From VAZQ01 sp963725065 (lineage in GTDB: Bacteria; Pseudomonadota; Alphaproteobacteria; Rhizobiales; Xanthobacteraceae): a stretch of 64,000 nucleotides of DNA. The stretch lies in assembly GCA_963725065.1 (NCBI GenBank), contig CAVRXD010000021.1, positions 62,001 through 126,000 on the forward strand, written 5' to 3'. The notes beneath the pieces are model-generated. The model worked only from the letters and a program-made list of their open reading frames with translations, made no database searches and was not told the DNA's origin. The position numbers were made by a program, and so were the translations under genes. Of the stretch, positions 50,371-58,812 are shown piece by piece (the stretch's first letter is position 1; each line of letters begins with the position of its first letter).

Positions 50371-51576
50371 TCATTTCAAGTTGCCGCAGAAACGCTGGAT
50401 GCGCCGGCAGGCCTCCTCCACGTCCTCGGTCTTGGTCGCGTAGGAGATGCGAAACGCGGGACCGAAACCGAAGGGGGTGCCCTGCACCACGGCCACGCCC
50501 TCAGCCTCCAGCAACTCCGTCACAAAGTCCTCGTCGGTGACGAGCTTGTTCCCGCTGGGCGCCGTCCGGCCGATGGTGCCGGCGCAGGACGGATAGACAT
50601 AGAACGCGCCTTCCGGCTTCGGGCATTGGATGCCGCGCGCCTGGTTGAGCATCGAGACGCACAGGTCGCGGCGCTCCTTGAAGATGGCGTTGTGCTTGGC
50701 GATGAAGTCCTGCGGCCCGTTGAGCGCCTCGACCGCCGCCCACTGCGACACCGCCGTCGGGTTCGAGGTCGATTGCGACTGGATCATCGCCATCGCCTTG
50801 ATCAGCGGCTCGGGTCCGCCGGCATAGCCGATACGCCAACCGGTCATGCAGAAGGTCTTGGAGACGCCGTTCACCGTGAGCGTGCGCTCATACAGCCGGG
50901 GTTCGATCTGCGCCGGCGTCGTGAACTCGAAATCGTCGTAGACGAGATGCTCGTACATGTCGTCGGTGACGACATAGACCTGCGGATGTCTGACCAGCAC
51001 GTCGGTCAGCTTCTTGAGCTCGGCGCGGGTATAGGCCGCGCCGGTCGGGTTCGACGGCGAGTTGAGCAGCACCCACTTGGTCTTCGGCGTGATCGCCCGT
51101 TCGAGCGCCTCGGGCGTCATCTTGAAGCCCGACTCGAGCGTGGTCGGCACGCTCACCGGTTCCCCGTGCGCGAGCATGACCATGTCGGGATAGCTCACCC
51201 AATAGGGCGCCGGAATGATCACCTCGTCGCCGGGATCGAGCGTCGCCATGAACGCGTTGTAGAGCACCTGCTTGCCGCCGGTGCCCACGATGATCTGGCT
51301 CGGCTTGTAGTCCAGGCCGTTCTCGCGCTTGAACTTGCGGACGATCGCGGCCTTGAGCTCCGGGATGCCGTCGACCGCGGTGTACTTCGCCGCCTTGCCG
51401 CCCTGGATCGCTTCAATCGCGGCGCGCTTGATGTTGTCGGGGGTATCGAAGTCCGGCTCCCCGGCCCCGAGGCCGATCACGTCACGGCCGGATGCTTTGA
51501 GCGCGCGCGCCTTGTCGGTCACCGCTATGGTGGCGGACGGCTTGATGCGCTTGAGGTATTCCGCGAGCAGGGCCAT
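50371..51576 (-). CDS. PLP-dependent class I aminotransferase (aspartate/prephenate type)
   Basis: 401 residues of the class Ib aspartate aminotransferases. LNSPSNPTGAAYTRAELK contains the conserved Asn, TDDMYEHLVYDDFEF the cofactor-contacting Asp and Tyr, and VSKTFCMTGWRIGYAGGP the Lys that forms the PLP aldimine (about residue 238). The C-terminal FRISYATK holds the Arg that binds the substrate carboxylate. In alphaproteobacteria such enzymes transaminate aspartate and often prephenate. GGAGATCGTC precedes ATG 51576. Confidence 0.93.
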   Translation of the reverse strand: MALLAEYLKRIKPSATIAVTDKARALKASGRDVIGLGAGEPDFDTPDNIKRAAIEAIQGGKAAKYTAVDGIPELKAAIVRKFKRENGLDYKPSQIIVGTGGKQVLYNAFMATLDPGDEVIIPAPYWVSYPDMVMLAHGEPVSVPTTLESGFKMTPEALERAITPKTKWVLLNSPSNPTGAAYTRAELKKLTDVLVRHPQVYVVTDDMYEHLVYDDFEFTTPAQIEPRLYERTLTVNGVSKTFCMTGWRIGYAGGPEPLIKAMAMIQSQSTSNPTAVSQWAAVEALNGPQDFIAKHNAIFKERRDLCVSMLNQARGIQCPKPEGAFYVYPSCAGTIGRTAPSGNKLVTDEDFVTELLEAEGVAVVQGTPFGFGPAFRISYATKTEDVEEACRRIQRFCGNLK

Positions 51577-51700
51577 GACGATCTCCGCTTGCCCGTACCG
51601 GGCGCGAGCTTCCTAATGACCCCGGCCGCCGACGGCAAGCCTCAATCGCAGGCGCACACACCGCTGTGATCGCGCCGAAGCGCCCGCGCCCGTGGCGGCG

Positions 51701-52726
51701 TCACTGAAATATATCCGCAAACCTGGTTTTGAGCTCCCGTCCCCGCTCCTCGATCAGGTCGAGGTCGACCGGAATGAATTTCATCTCGCTCAGCGCCGGC
51801 TGCCCCGGCGGCGGCGCGATGTCGATGCGCGCGGCGTGGACGCCGCCATCCGCGATCATCTTCTGCGCCAGCGGGGAGATCATGAACTGGGCGAACAGCT
51901 TTGCCGCGTTCGGATTGCGCGCCCCTTTGATGATCGCCGTGGGTGAAGACACGATGAAGACACCCTCGGTCGGATAGACCATCTTCTGATTGGGCACCTC
52001 CTGCCCCTCGGAGAAACTGCGCGGATCGGCGCCCTCCGCGCCGATGATCCGCTCGCCCTGCTGCATCGTGCTGAACACCTGCTGGTGGCCCTGCACGATC
52101 ATGGTGTCGTTGGCGCGCAGGGCCTTGTAGAAGTCCCAGCCGAGCGTGCGCGACAGCATGCCCACCACGACCAGCTGGATCGCAGTGAACGACGGGTCCG
52201 GCATCACCATGAGACCCTTGTATTTCGGCTGCTTGAGGTCGGACCAGGTGGTGGGAACGTCCTTCACCTTGTCGCTGCGGAACGGGATGCCGACGATCGA
52301 AAGCCGTTGAGCGATCCAGCGGCCGTCGCGATCACGGGCGTCATCCACCACCTTGTCGAAGCCCTCCGGCTTGAATGGCTCGAACAGGCCCTGCTTGGCC
52401 AGGCCGTTGGCGGCGCCGCCATCGGACATGGTCATCACGTCGGCGCCGGGCCGGCCGGCGCTGACCTCCTGCTGTAGCCGCCGCAGCACCGCCTGGCCGC
52501 CGGTACGCAGGAGCTGAACCTTGATCCCGCTCTGCTCCTGGAACTTGTCGGCAAGCTGTTGGGCGAGGGCGACAGGGGTCGAGGTGTACCAACTCAGATT
52601 GCCTTCCTTGCGCGCGGCCGTGGCGTCAGCCTTGTCCGGCGCCTGCGCCGACGCAGGCAGCCCCGGGCAAATGGCGACGCACTGCAACAAGCCCATAGCC
52701 ACGGCAAATCGTGTCCGTGACCCCAT
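51701..52726 (-). CDS. Periplasmic ABC solute-binding protein (ferric-iron/2-aminoethylphosphonate type)
   Basis: 341 residues: a signal peptide (FAVAMGLLQCVAICPGLPASA), then ARKEGNLSWYTSTPVALAQQ, the start of the AfuA/FbpA-like type II receptors, with GIKVQLLRTGGQAVLRRLQQ and GADVMTMSDGG lining the cleft. No FbpB/FbpC-like permease genes are adjacent, so ligand and partners are unknown. ATG 52726 follows TGGAGGAACACCCG; the frame stays open to 53449 but there it only shadows the dioxygenase gene on the other strand. Confidence 0.88.
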   Translation of the reverse strand: MGSRTRFAVAMGLLQCVAICPGLPASAQAPDKADATAARKEGNLSWYTSTPVALAQQLADKFQEQSGIKVQLLRTGGQAVLRRLQQEVSAGRPGADVMTMSDGGAANGLAKQGLFEPFKPEGFDKVVDDARDRDGRWIAQRLSIVGIPFRSDKVKDVPTTWSDLKQPKYKGLMVMPDPSFTAIQLVVVGMLSRTLGWDFYKALRANDTMIVQGHQQVFSTMQQGERIIGAEGADPRSFSEGQEVPNQKMVYPTEGVFIVSSPTAIIKGARNPNAAKLFAQFMISPLAQKMIADGGVHAARIDIAPPPGQPALSEMKFIPVDLDLIEERGRELKTRFADIFQ

Positions 52727-52857
52727 CGGGTGTTCCTCCAACCGGCGACGTTGAATTCGAGCGCAGCGCCGTTGCGCCCATGGTCCGCCCGCGGGCACGA
52801 AAAGGCAATCGGGCCGGCCTCCATGCCGCATGGTTTCCGGATGACAGAGCAAGATCA

Positions 52858-52874
52858 AAAAGTTGCGAACTTTT
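52858..52874. repeat. Degenerate AAAAGTT hairpin
   Basis: AAAAGTT and AACTTTT separated by GCG, inside AGATCAAAAAGTTGCGAACT. It resembles the inner hairpin of the repeat at 43890-43930. Located in the divergent gap between the solute-binding protein and the dioxygenase genes; no other element is seen there. Confidence 0.45.
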
Positions 52875-52972
52875 CGAATGAATGCCTGGGGTGAAATCGT
52901 GATTCGATCCCGAAATGGATTCGCACTAGACTGCACGCTACGACAACGACACAAGCGTCCCGGGAGAACGCC

Positions 52973-53791
52973 ATGAAGCTCACACCGGAACAGATCCAAA
53001 GCTTCGACGAGCAGGGCTACGTATTCTTTCCGAACTGTTTCTCCGAAGACGAAGTCGCGGTCCTGCGCAGCGAAGCCGACAGCATTCTCAGGACCGACCG
53101 CCGGGAGGTCTGGCGCGAGAAGACCGGCGCGCCGCGTACCGCATTCGCCGCGCATACCTATAACGAAGCCTTCCGGCTGATGGCCCATCACCCGCGGCTC
53201 GTGGAGCCACTGCAGCAGCTGTTCGGCGAAGGCGTCTATGTTCACCAGTTCAAGATCAACGCCAAGGCGGCGTTCGAAGGCGACGTCTGGCAATGGCACC
53301 AGGACTACGGCACCTGGGCGCGCGACGACGGCATGCCGGAGCCGCGCGCGATGAACATCTCGATCTTCCTCGACGAGGTGTTGCCGATCAACGGCCCGCT
53401 GATGCTGATCCCGAAGAGCCACAAGCACGGCACTCTCGCCGCCGGTCATGACAAGAGCACGACGTCCTATCCGCTATGGACGCTCGACCAGGAGACCGTG
53501 ACGCGGCTTTGCGCCGAGGCGGCGCCGCCGGGAGGCATCGGCATCGTGGCGCCGACCGGCAAGCCGGGCTCGGTGCTGATGTTTCACGGCAATCTCGTGC
53601 ACGCATCGCCGCCGAACATCACGCCCTACCCGCGCAAGATCGTGTATCTCACCCTGTGCGCCGTCTCCAACCACATCACCAAATTTACCCGTGAGGAATG
53701 GATCGCGCACCGCGACTTCGCGCCGATCGTGCCGGTGGAGGACGATGCCCTTGTGGCATATGCGCGCGCACATCGCATCGCGGCGGAGTAA
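52973..53791 (+). CDS. Phytanoyl-CoA dioxygenase (PhyH) family protein
   Basis: 272 residues with a non-haem iron/2-oxoglutarate oxygenase fold. The facial triad is visible: His109 and Asp111 in WQWHQDYGTW and a distal His in MFHGNLVHASPPN near 208-214; the 2-oxoglutarate-binding Arg is likely in YPRKIVYLTL. NGPLMLIPKSHKHG is typical of PhyH proteins, which hydroxylate diverse small molecules. GGGAGAACGCC precedes the ATG. Substrate unknown. Confidence 0.9.
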   Translation: MKLTPEQIQSFDEQGYVFFPNCFSEDEVAVLRSEADSILRTDRREVWREKTGAPRTAFAAHTYNEAFRLMAHHPRLVEPLQQLFGEGVYVHQFKINAKAAFEGDVWQWHQDYGTWARDDGMPEPRAMNISIFLDEVLPINGPLMLIPKSHKHGTLAAGHDKSTTSYPLWTLDQETVTRLCAEAAPPGGIGIVAPTGKPGSVLMFHGNLVHASPPNITPYPRKIVYLTLCAVSNHITKFTREEWIAHRDFAPIVPVEDDALVAYARAHRIAAE

Positions 53792-53960
53792 CGGCAAAAT
53801 AATCTTCTGCATCCGCCGTTCACCGCAGCGGAAATCTCCTGCGGCCTGCTGACGCGGTAGTGCGCAGGAATTATCTGCTCTCCGCGCCATGACATTGCCC
53901 TCGTAATGACCTAAGCGTCGACCAGAGCAAACAGCGGCGAAGACCGCTAGAGGGAAGGCG

Positions 53961-54590
53961 ATGTATACGCTCTATTCCATGCAGCGATCGGGCAACAGCT
54001 ACAAGGTGCGCCTGGCGCTCGCGCAGCTCGGCTTGCCCTATCGCCTGGTGGAGATCGACATCCTCCAGGGCGAAAGCCGTACGCCCGAATTCCTGGCGAA
54101 GAACCCCAACGGCCAGGTGCCCCTGCTCGAAGCCGCACCCGGCCGTTATCTGGCCGAATCGAATGCGATCCTCTGGCACGTGGCAAGCGGAACGCAGCTT
54201 CGGCCCGACAATCGCATCGATCGCGCCGAAGCGCTGCAATGGATGTTCTTCGAGCAGCACAGCATCGAGCCCAATATCGGCGCCGCCTATTTCTGGCTCG
54301 CCCTGGTGAAGGGCGGACGCGAGCTGCAGCAGCACGCGCTCGAGGATTGGATGGAGGAAGGCTACCGCTCGCTCGCCGTGATGGAGAATCACCTCAAGCA
54401 TCATCGCTTCTTCGCGGCCAACCGCTACACCGTCGCCGACATCGCGCTTTATGCCTATGCCCATCTCGCGCATCTCTGCGATTACGATCTCGCCACCTTT
54501 CCGGAGATCCGCGCCTGGCTCGATCGCGTGGCGGCACAACCGCACTATGTGCCGATGGACTGGCAGCCGGAGACGGTCGCGGCGGAGTAG
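53961..54590 (+). CDS. Glutathione S-transferase family protein
   Basis: 209 residues. The thioredoxin-like N-terminal domain reads MYTLYSMQRSGNSYKVRLAL with the catalytic Ser/Tyr region, KNPNGQVPLLE (cis-Pro) and AESNAILWHVA (the Glu-Ser pair binding the glutamyl end of glutathione). The helical domain follows, with RYTVADIALYAYAHL as the N-capping motif. It probably conjugates or isomerises an electrophile. AGGGAAGGCG precedes ATG 53961. Confidence 0.9.
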   Translation: MYTLYSMQRSGNSYKVRLALAQLGLPYRLVEIDILQGESRTPEFLAKNPNGQVPLLEAAPGRYLAESNAILWHVASGTQLRPDNRIDRAEALQWMFFEQHSIEPNIGAAYFWLALVKGGRELQQHALEDWMEEGYRSLAVMENHLKHHRFFAANRYTVADIALYAYAHLAHLCDYDLATFPEIRAWLDRVAAQPHYVPMDWQPETVAAE

Positions 54591-54690
54591 GCGGTGGCAT
54601 CGTTTGCGCGCCGCAAGCGGAGACGCGAGGAAGGCAAGACGCCGTCGCCGGCATGAATCCATGGGCGCGAACTGCGCACCGGGCCCGGCG

Positions 54691-54705
54691 TTAAGCCTTC
54701 ATTAA
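54691..54705. promoter_or_regulatory. CtrA-type binding site 1
   Basis: TTAA at 54691-54694 and TTAA at 54702-54705 are separated by exactly seven bases (gccttca). TTAA-N7-TTAA is the full consensus for the alphaproteobacterial cell-cycle regulator CtrA, and TTAA is rare in DNA of this GC content. Confidence 0.68.
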
Positions 54706-54731
54706 CCTCAAGATACGAAATCCCTGCGGCG

Positions 54732-54746
54732 TTAACCCTTTGTTAA
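54732..54746. promoter_or_regulatory. CtrA-type binding site 2
   Basis: TTAA at 54732-54735 and TTAA at 54743-54746 with a seven-base spacer (ccctttg). The half site TTAACCC is close to the CtrA half site TTAACCAT. It is 41 bases from site 1, about four helical turns, and 131 bases before the start codon of the next gene, consistent with promoter control. Confidence 0.72.
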
Positions 54747-54876
54747 CCCGAAACATCAAATCGCCCCTATTCGCCAAAGCCTTCGCCCAAGTCCGGCCGA
54801 ATCCGTGCCGGCATCGGACGCGATCTATTGACCCATTGGGCGACTGATTCGTGGACACTGATTCGTGGAGATTGAG

Positions 54877-55164
54877 ATGCCGAAGCAATTACTCGCACGG
54901 GCCCGGATGCCCGATTCCCGTCAGGCTTCTGCGCCGAAGCACCGATCGATCGCTTTTGTCGAGCTGATCTTGACTGCCGCGCTCGCCTTGTCGACGGCCG
55001 TTGCCGTCACTGCCGTGTCGATCGGCATCGCCCGCGCCGACGTGCTCGGCGCCGTGACCCACGGCGACGCAACGCCGTTGGCGGTCGCACTCTCATTCGG
55101 GTTGTTGCTCGCCGCCATGGGTGCACTTACCGCCATCATGGCGGGTGATCCGCGGCGCGAATGA
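54877..55164 (+). CDS. Small two-helix membrane protein of unknown function
   Basis: 95 residues from ATG 54877, preceded by GGAG at 54867-54870; GTG 54865 in the same frame is less likely. A basic N-terminal 27 residues lead into two hydrophobic helices, VELILTAALALSTAVAVTAV and, after a polar turn (HGDATP), LAVALSFGLLLAAMGALTAI. I do not recognise a family. Behind two CtrA-type sites and followed by a strong terminator, it is a single-gene unit that may be cell-cycle regulated. Confidence 0.72.
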   Translation: MPKQLLARARMPDSRQASAPKHRSIAFVELILTAALALSTAVAVTAVSIGIARADVLGAVTHGDATPLAVALSFGLLLAAMGALTAIMAGDPRRE

Positions 55165-55202
55165 GCCTTTCCATCTGTTCAGGGCGGCCGGTCGGGGGAA
55201 GT

Positions 55203-55243
55203 CACTGCCGCGCGTCATCGGACGCGCGGCAGTGGTTTTTTTT
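55203..55243 (+). terminator. Strong intrinsic terminator
   Basis: A perfect 14-base stem (CACTGCCGCGCGTC with GACGCGCGGCAGTG), a four-base loop and a run of eight T (55236-55243). It ends the transcript of the small membrane protein. Confidence 0.92.
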
Positions 55244-55250
55244 GGCACCG

Positions 55251-56225
55251 TCATTCCAGCTTGATGTTTGCAGCCTTGATGATCGGCCACCACTTGTCGA
55301 TCTCGGCCTTGTGGTAGGCGGCGAGCGCCGCCGGCGACTGCTGCTCGCGCGGCGCGATCTCGTGCCCGAGCTCGTTGAACCGTTGCCGCACGCCCGGATC
55401 CGCCAAGGTTTCCACCACCGCGGCATTGAGCCTGGCGATCACGTCCTTCGGCGTACCCTTAGGGGCCCAGATGGCATGCCAGAATGGAAAGTGCAGTCCG
55501 GGCACGCCCGCCTCATCGATGGTCGGCACATCAGGCGCCGCGAACCAGCGTTTCTCCGTCAGGACCGCATAGGCTTTGATATGGCCGGCGCGGTATTGCG
55601 GCAGCGTCTGCCCCGCCTCCGGACATGACAGATCGATCTGCCCGGCCAGCATGTCCTGCATCAGCGGCGCGGCACCGCGATAAGGCGCGAGCGGAAACTT
55701 GGTGCCGGTCATATTCTGGAAATAGACCAGGCACATATGGATGCCGCTCCCGAGCCCGGTGGTGGCGGCCGATGCCTTGTCGGGATTGGCCTTGAGCCAG
55801 GCGATCAGCTCCCGCAGATCCTTCGCCGGAAGACTGCTGCGCCCGACGATCCAGAGCGGAGCGAGCGAGAGCATCGACACCGGCTCGAAGTCATTCAGAT
55901 AGTCGAAGGGCACCGGATACATTGCCCCGGCGCCGACGTGGGACGTCCATTGCCCGACGACGAGGGTGTAACCGTCGGGCGCCGCGCGAAACAGGCGGGT
56001 CACGCCGATAGTGCCGCCGGCGCCGCTCACGTTCTCGATGATCACGGATTGGCCGAGCGCCGTCTTCATGCGCTCGCTGACGATGCGCGCCACGATGTCG
56101 GTCACGCCCCCCGCCGCGAACGGCACGATCACCGTGACCGGCCGCGACGGATAGGTCTGCGCGTGCGCGCCGGCGACCGCAGCCCACATGGCAAACGCCA
56201 ACGCAACCGACAGCTTGGTCATCAT
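55251..56225 (-). CDS. Bug-family receptor, tandem copy 1 (orphan)
   Basis: 324 residues: a signal peptide (LSVALAFAMWAAVAGAHA), then YPSRPVTVIVPFAAGGVTDI and GAGGTIGVTRLFRAAPDGYT. It is closely related to the gene at 56278; shared stretches include WTSHVGAGAMYP, ARLNAAVV and KWWP.IKAANIK at the end. No TctA/TctB nearby. ATG 56225 (or the adjacent ATG 56222) is preferred to GTG 56237 because it directly precedes the signal peptide. Confidence 0.9.
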   Translation of the reverse strand: MMTKLSVALAFAMWAAVAGAHAQTYPSRPVTVIVPFAAGGVTDIVARIVSERMKTALGQSVIIENVSGAGGTIGVTRLFRAAPDGYTLVVGQWTSHVGAGAMYPVPFDYLNDFEPVSMLSLAPLWIVGRSSLPAKDLRELIAWLKANPDKASAATTGLGSGIHMCLVYFQNMTGTKFPLAPYRGAAPLMQDMLAGQIDLSCPEAGQTLPQYRAGHIKAYAVLTEKRWFAAPDVPTIDEAGVPGLHFPFWHAIWAPKGTPKDVIARLNAAVVETLADPGVRQRFNELGHEIAPREQQSPAALAAYHKAEIDKWWPIIKAANIKLE

Positions 56226-56277
56226 GTTTCGTCCCACGGCGTCTCACCCCATTTCACTGCCGACTGAAGCGTCGGAC

Positions 56278-57255
56278 TCATCCCGGCGGCTTGATGTTAG
56301 CCGCCTTGATCAGCGGCCACCACTTCTCGATCTCGGCCTTGTGAAATGCACCCAACCCCTCCGGCGTCTGCTCTTCGCGCGTCGCGATCACGTGACCCAG
56401 CTCCGTGAGCCGCTGCCGCACCGTGGGATCGGCGAGCGTATCCACGACCGCGGCGTTGAGCCGGGCGATGATCTCCTTGGGGGTGGCCTTCGGGACCCAC
56501 AGGCCGTTCCAGAACGAGATGTACATTCCGGGCACGCCGACCTCGTCCATGGTCGGGACCTCCGGCGCTCCCGGCCAGCGCTCCTTGGACATGATCGCGA
56601 ACGCCTTCATCGCGCCGCTGCGCAGGAACGAGAGCGTCTGGGAGGCCTCGGCGCAGAACATGTCGATCTGGCCCGCGACCAGGTCCTGCATGACCGGCGC
56701 ACCGCCGCGATAGGGAACGAGCTGGAAACTGGTGCCTGTCTTCTGCGCAAAGTAAAGCAAGCAGACATGCGCTCCGCTGCCGGCGCCCACGGTGGCCGCC
56801 GATGCCTTGCCGGGATTCGCCTTGAGCCACGCGATCAGCTCGCCCGCGTTCTGCGGCGGCAACGCGTTCTTGCCGACGATCATCAGCGGCGTCGCGCTGA
56901 TCCGCGCAATCGGCTGAAGATCCAGCAACGCGTCGTGAGCAGCCGGATACATCGCGCCGGCGCCCACGTGGCTGGTCCAGTTGCCGATGCTGAGCGTGTA
57001 GCCGTCCGGCGCGGACTGCGCGGCGCGCACGACCCCGATGCTGGCGCCGGCGCCGGTGACGGTTTCGACGACCACGGGCTGGCCGAGTGATATGCGCATG
57101 CGCTCGCCCAGGATGCGGGCGAGCGTGTCCGACGGACCGCCCGCGGGAAATGGCACAATGATGGTGATGGGGTGCGACGGATAGGCTTGCGCATGCGCCT
57201 GGATGATGCAGCCCGCCGCGACGGCGAGCGCCGTGAAAACGGTAGTAAGCTTCAT
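56278..57255 (-). CDS. Bug-family receptor, tandem copy 2 (orphan)
   Basis: 325 residues: a signal peptide (TTVFTALAVAAGCIIQAHA), then YPSHPITIIVPFPAGGPSDT and TGAGASIGVVRAAQSAPDGYT. Same layout and length as the neighbour at 55251, 52 bases downstream, so the pair is a tandem duplication that may have diverged in ligand. ATG 57255 gives a normal signal peptide; the long open frame to 57513 does not. The genes are divergent from the sugar dehydrogenase. Confidence 0.9.
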   Translation of the reverse strand: MKLTTVFTALAVAAGCIIQAHAQAYPSHPITIIVPFPAGGPSDTLARILGERMRISLGQPVVVETVTGAGASIGVVRAAQSAPDGYTLSIGNWTSHVGAGAMYPAAHDALLDLQPIARISATPLMIVGKNALPPQNAGELIAWLKANPGKASAATVGAGSGAHVCLLYFAQKTGTSFQLVPYRGGAPVMQDLVAGQIDMFCAEASQTLSFLRSGAMKAFAIMSKERWPGAPEVPTMDEVGVPGMYISFWNGLWVPKATPKEIIARLNAAVVDTLADPTVRQRLTELGHVIATREEQTPEGLGAFHKAEIEKWWPLIKAANIKPPG

Positions 57256-57419
57256 GGCTTTCCTCGTCTGTTCCCTGCTCCGCTTTTTGCGAGAACGATG
57301 CCACGAGGCGCGTCGGCGGGAAAGGTCAGCATTGCTGTCACTCCGATGTGAACGCCCTGCGCTTGCTGGAACGCCGGCGACACCGCATCGTTGTCGCAGC
57401 GGGCTCAGGAAACAGTCGC

Positions 57420-58565
57420 ATGAGAGACATTCGCACGAGATCGACGACAATCGCGTGCGCGGCGGGGGTTCTGGCGCTCGGCGCATCGTCCGCTCATGCG
57501 CAGCCCACGGCATCCACTACCGGCAACATCGTGGTGGAGACCGTGGCCAAGGGCCTCGATCATCCCTGGGCGCTCGCGTTCCTGCCCGACGGGCGAATGC
57601 TGGTCACCGAGCGCCCGGGCAGCCTGCGCATCGTCTCCAGGGACGGCAAGCTCTCGCCCGCGCTCGCCGGCGTGCCGAAGGTCTTCGCGTCGGGCCAGGG
57701 CGGCCTGCACGACGTGATCATCGACCGCGATTACGGGCGCAACCAGACGATCTATTTCTGCTACGCCGAGCCGGTGGGCGCCGGCGCGCGCACGGCGCTT
57801 GCACGCGCCCGACTGGTGGGCGAAGGCGCGCCCCGGCTCGAAGACGTCGCGGTGATTTTCCACCAGGACGGGCCGCTCTCCAGCGGCAATCATTTCGGCT
57901 GCCGCATCGTGCAGACGCCCGACGACAATCTCTTTCTCAGCATGGGGGACCATTTCACCGCGCGCGACCAGGCGCAGAACCTCGGAAACCATATCGGGAA
58001 GATCATCCGCATCCGGCCGGACGGGTCGGTGCCGCCGGACAATCCGTTCGTCGGCAGGGCGGGCGCCAAGCCGGAGATCTGGAGCTACGGCCACCGCAAC
58101 GCCCAGGGCCTCGCGGTGAACCCCGCCAGCGGCAAGCTGTGGGAGCACGAGCACGGGCCGCGCGGCGGCGATGAGATCAACATCGTCGAGAAGGGAAAGA
58201 ATTACGGCTGGCCGGTCATCGGCTTCGGCATCGATTACAGCGGCGCCAAGATCCACGACAGCACGCGCAAGGACGGCATGGAGCAGCCAATCCGCTATTG
58301 GGTGCCCTCGATTGCACCGTCGGGCATGGCCTTCTACACCGGCGACCTGTTGCCGGCGTGGCGCGGCAATCTGTTCGTCGGCGCGCTGGCCGCCCAGTTG
58401 CTGGTGCGGCTCGAGCTCGACGGCGACAAGGTGGTCAAGGAAGAACGCCTGCTGCGGGATGTGCGCGAGCGAATTCGAGACGTCCGCCAGGGACCTGATG
58501 GCGCGCTATGGCTCGTAACCGATAGCGGTTCGGGCCGGATCCTGCGCGTGACACCGGCGAAGTGA
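57420..58565 (+). CDS. Soluble PQQ-dependent sugar dehydrogenase (aldose sugar dehydrogenase type)
   Basis: 381 residues with a signal peptide (TTIACAAGVLALGASSAHA). A six-bladed propeller of the sGDH/YliI family follows: GLDHPWALAFLPDGRMLVTE, GQGGLHDVIID (His region of the active site), LSSGNHFGCRI, WSYGHRNAQGLAVNP and HEHGPRGGDEIN. It oxidises aldoses in the periplasm with bound PQQ. No pqq synthesis genes are in the window. ATG 57420 follows AGGAAACAG. Confidence 0.9.
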   Translation: MRDIRTRSTTIACAAGVLALGASSAHAQPTASTTGNIVVETVAKGLDHPWALAFLPDGRMLVTERPGSLRIVSRDGKLSPALAGVPKVFASGQGGLHDVIIDRDYGRNQTIYFCYAEPVGAGARTALARARLVGEGAPRLEDVAVIFHQDGPLSSGNHFGCRIVQTPDDNLFLSMGDHFTARDQAQNLGNHIGKIIRIRPDGSVPPDNPFVGRAGAKPEIWSYGHRNAQGLAVNPASGKLWEHEHGPRGGDEINIVEKGKNYGWPVIGFGIDYSGAKIHDSTRKDGMEQPIRYWVPSIAPSGMAFYTGDLLPAWRGNLFVGALAAQLLVRLELDGDKVVKEERLLRDVRERIRDVRQGPDGALWLVTDSGSGRILRVTPAK

Positions 58566-58812
58566 CGCCGGTCGCGGTCGAGCGTGCCGCCTAGGTCCGT
58601 GTGTCACCCGCCATACTCAGCTCCCAGGGCAGTGTGGCTCAAGCGCAACAACGGCAAAACATGCCGTCAATGCGTGCGGATGTCATAGTGCCGACACGAA
58701 GCTTCTCTATCCGCCGCCTCCGATCCGATAAACAGGAATTGAGGGGTCGCACCGCTTGACGGCGCCACGCATGGCGTCGCAATGCGGTCGCGCTCCGTTT
58801 CGAGCCCGTGCC

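Noticed and set aside
51701..53449. 582-codon minus-strand frame extending the solute-binding protein upstream
   Set aside because: The part beyond 52726 lies opposite the PhyH dioxygenase gene and has no family similarity; a strong ribosome binding site and signal peptide define the start at 52726.
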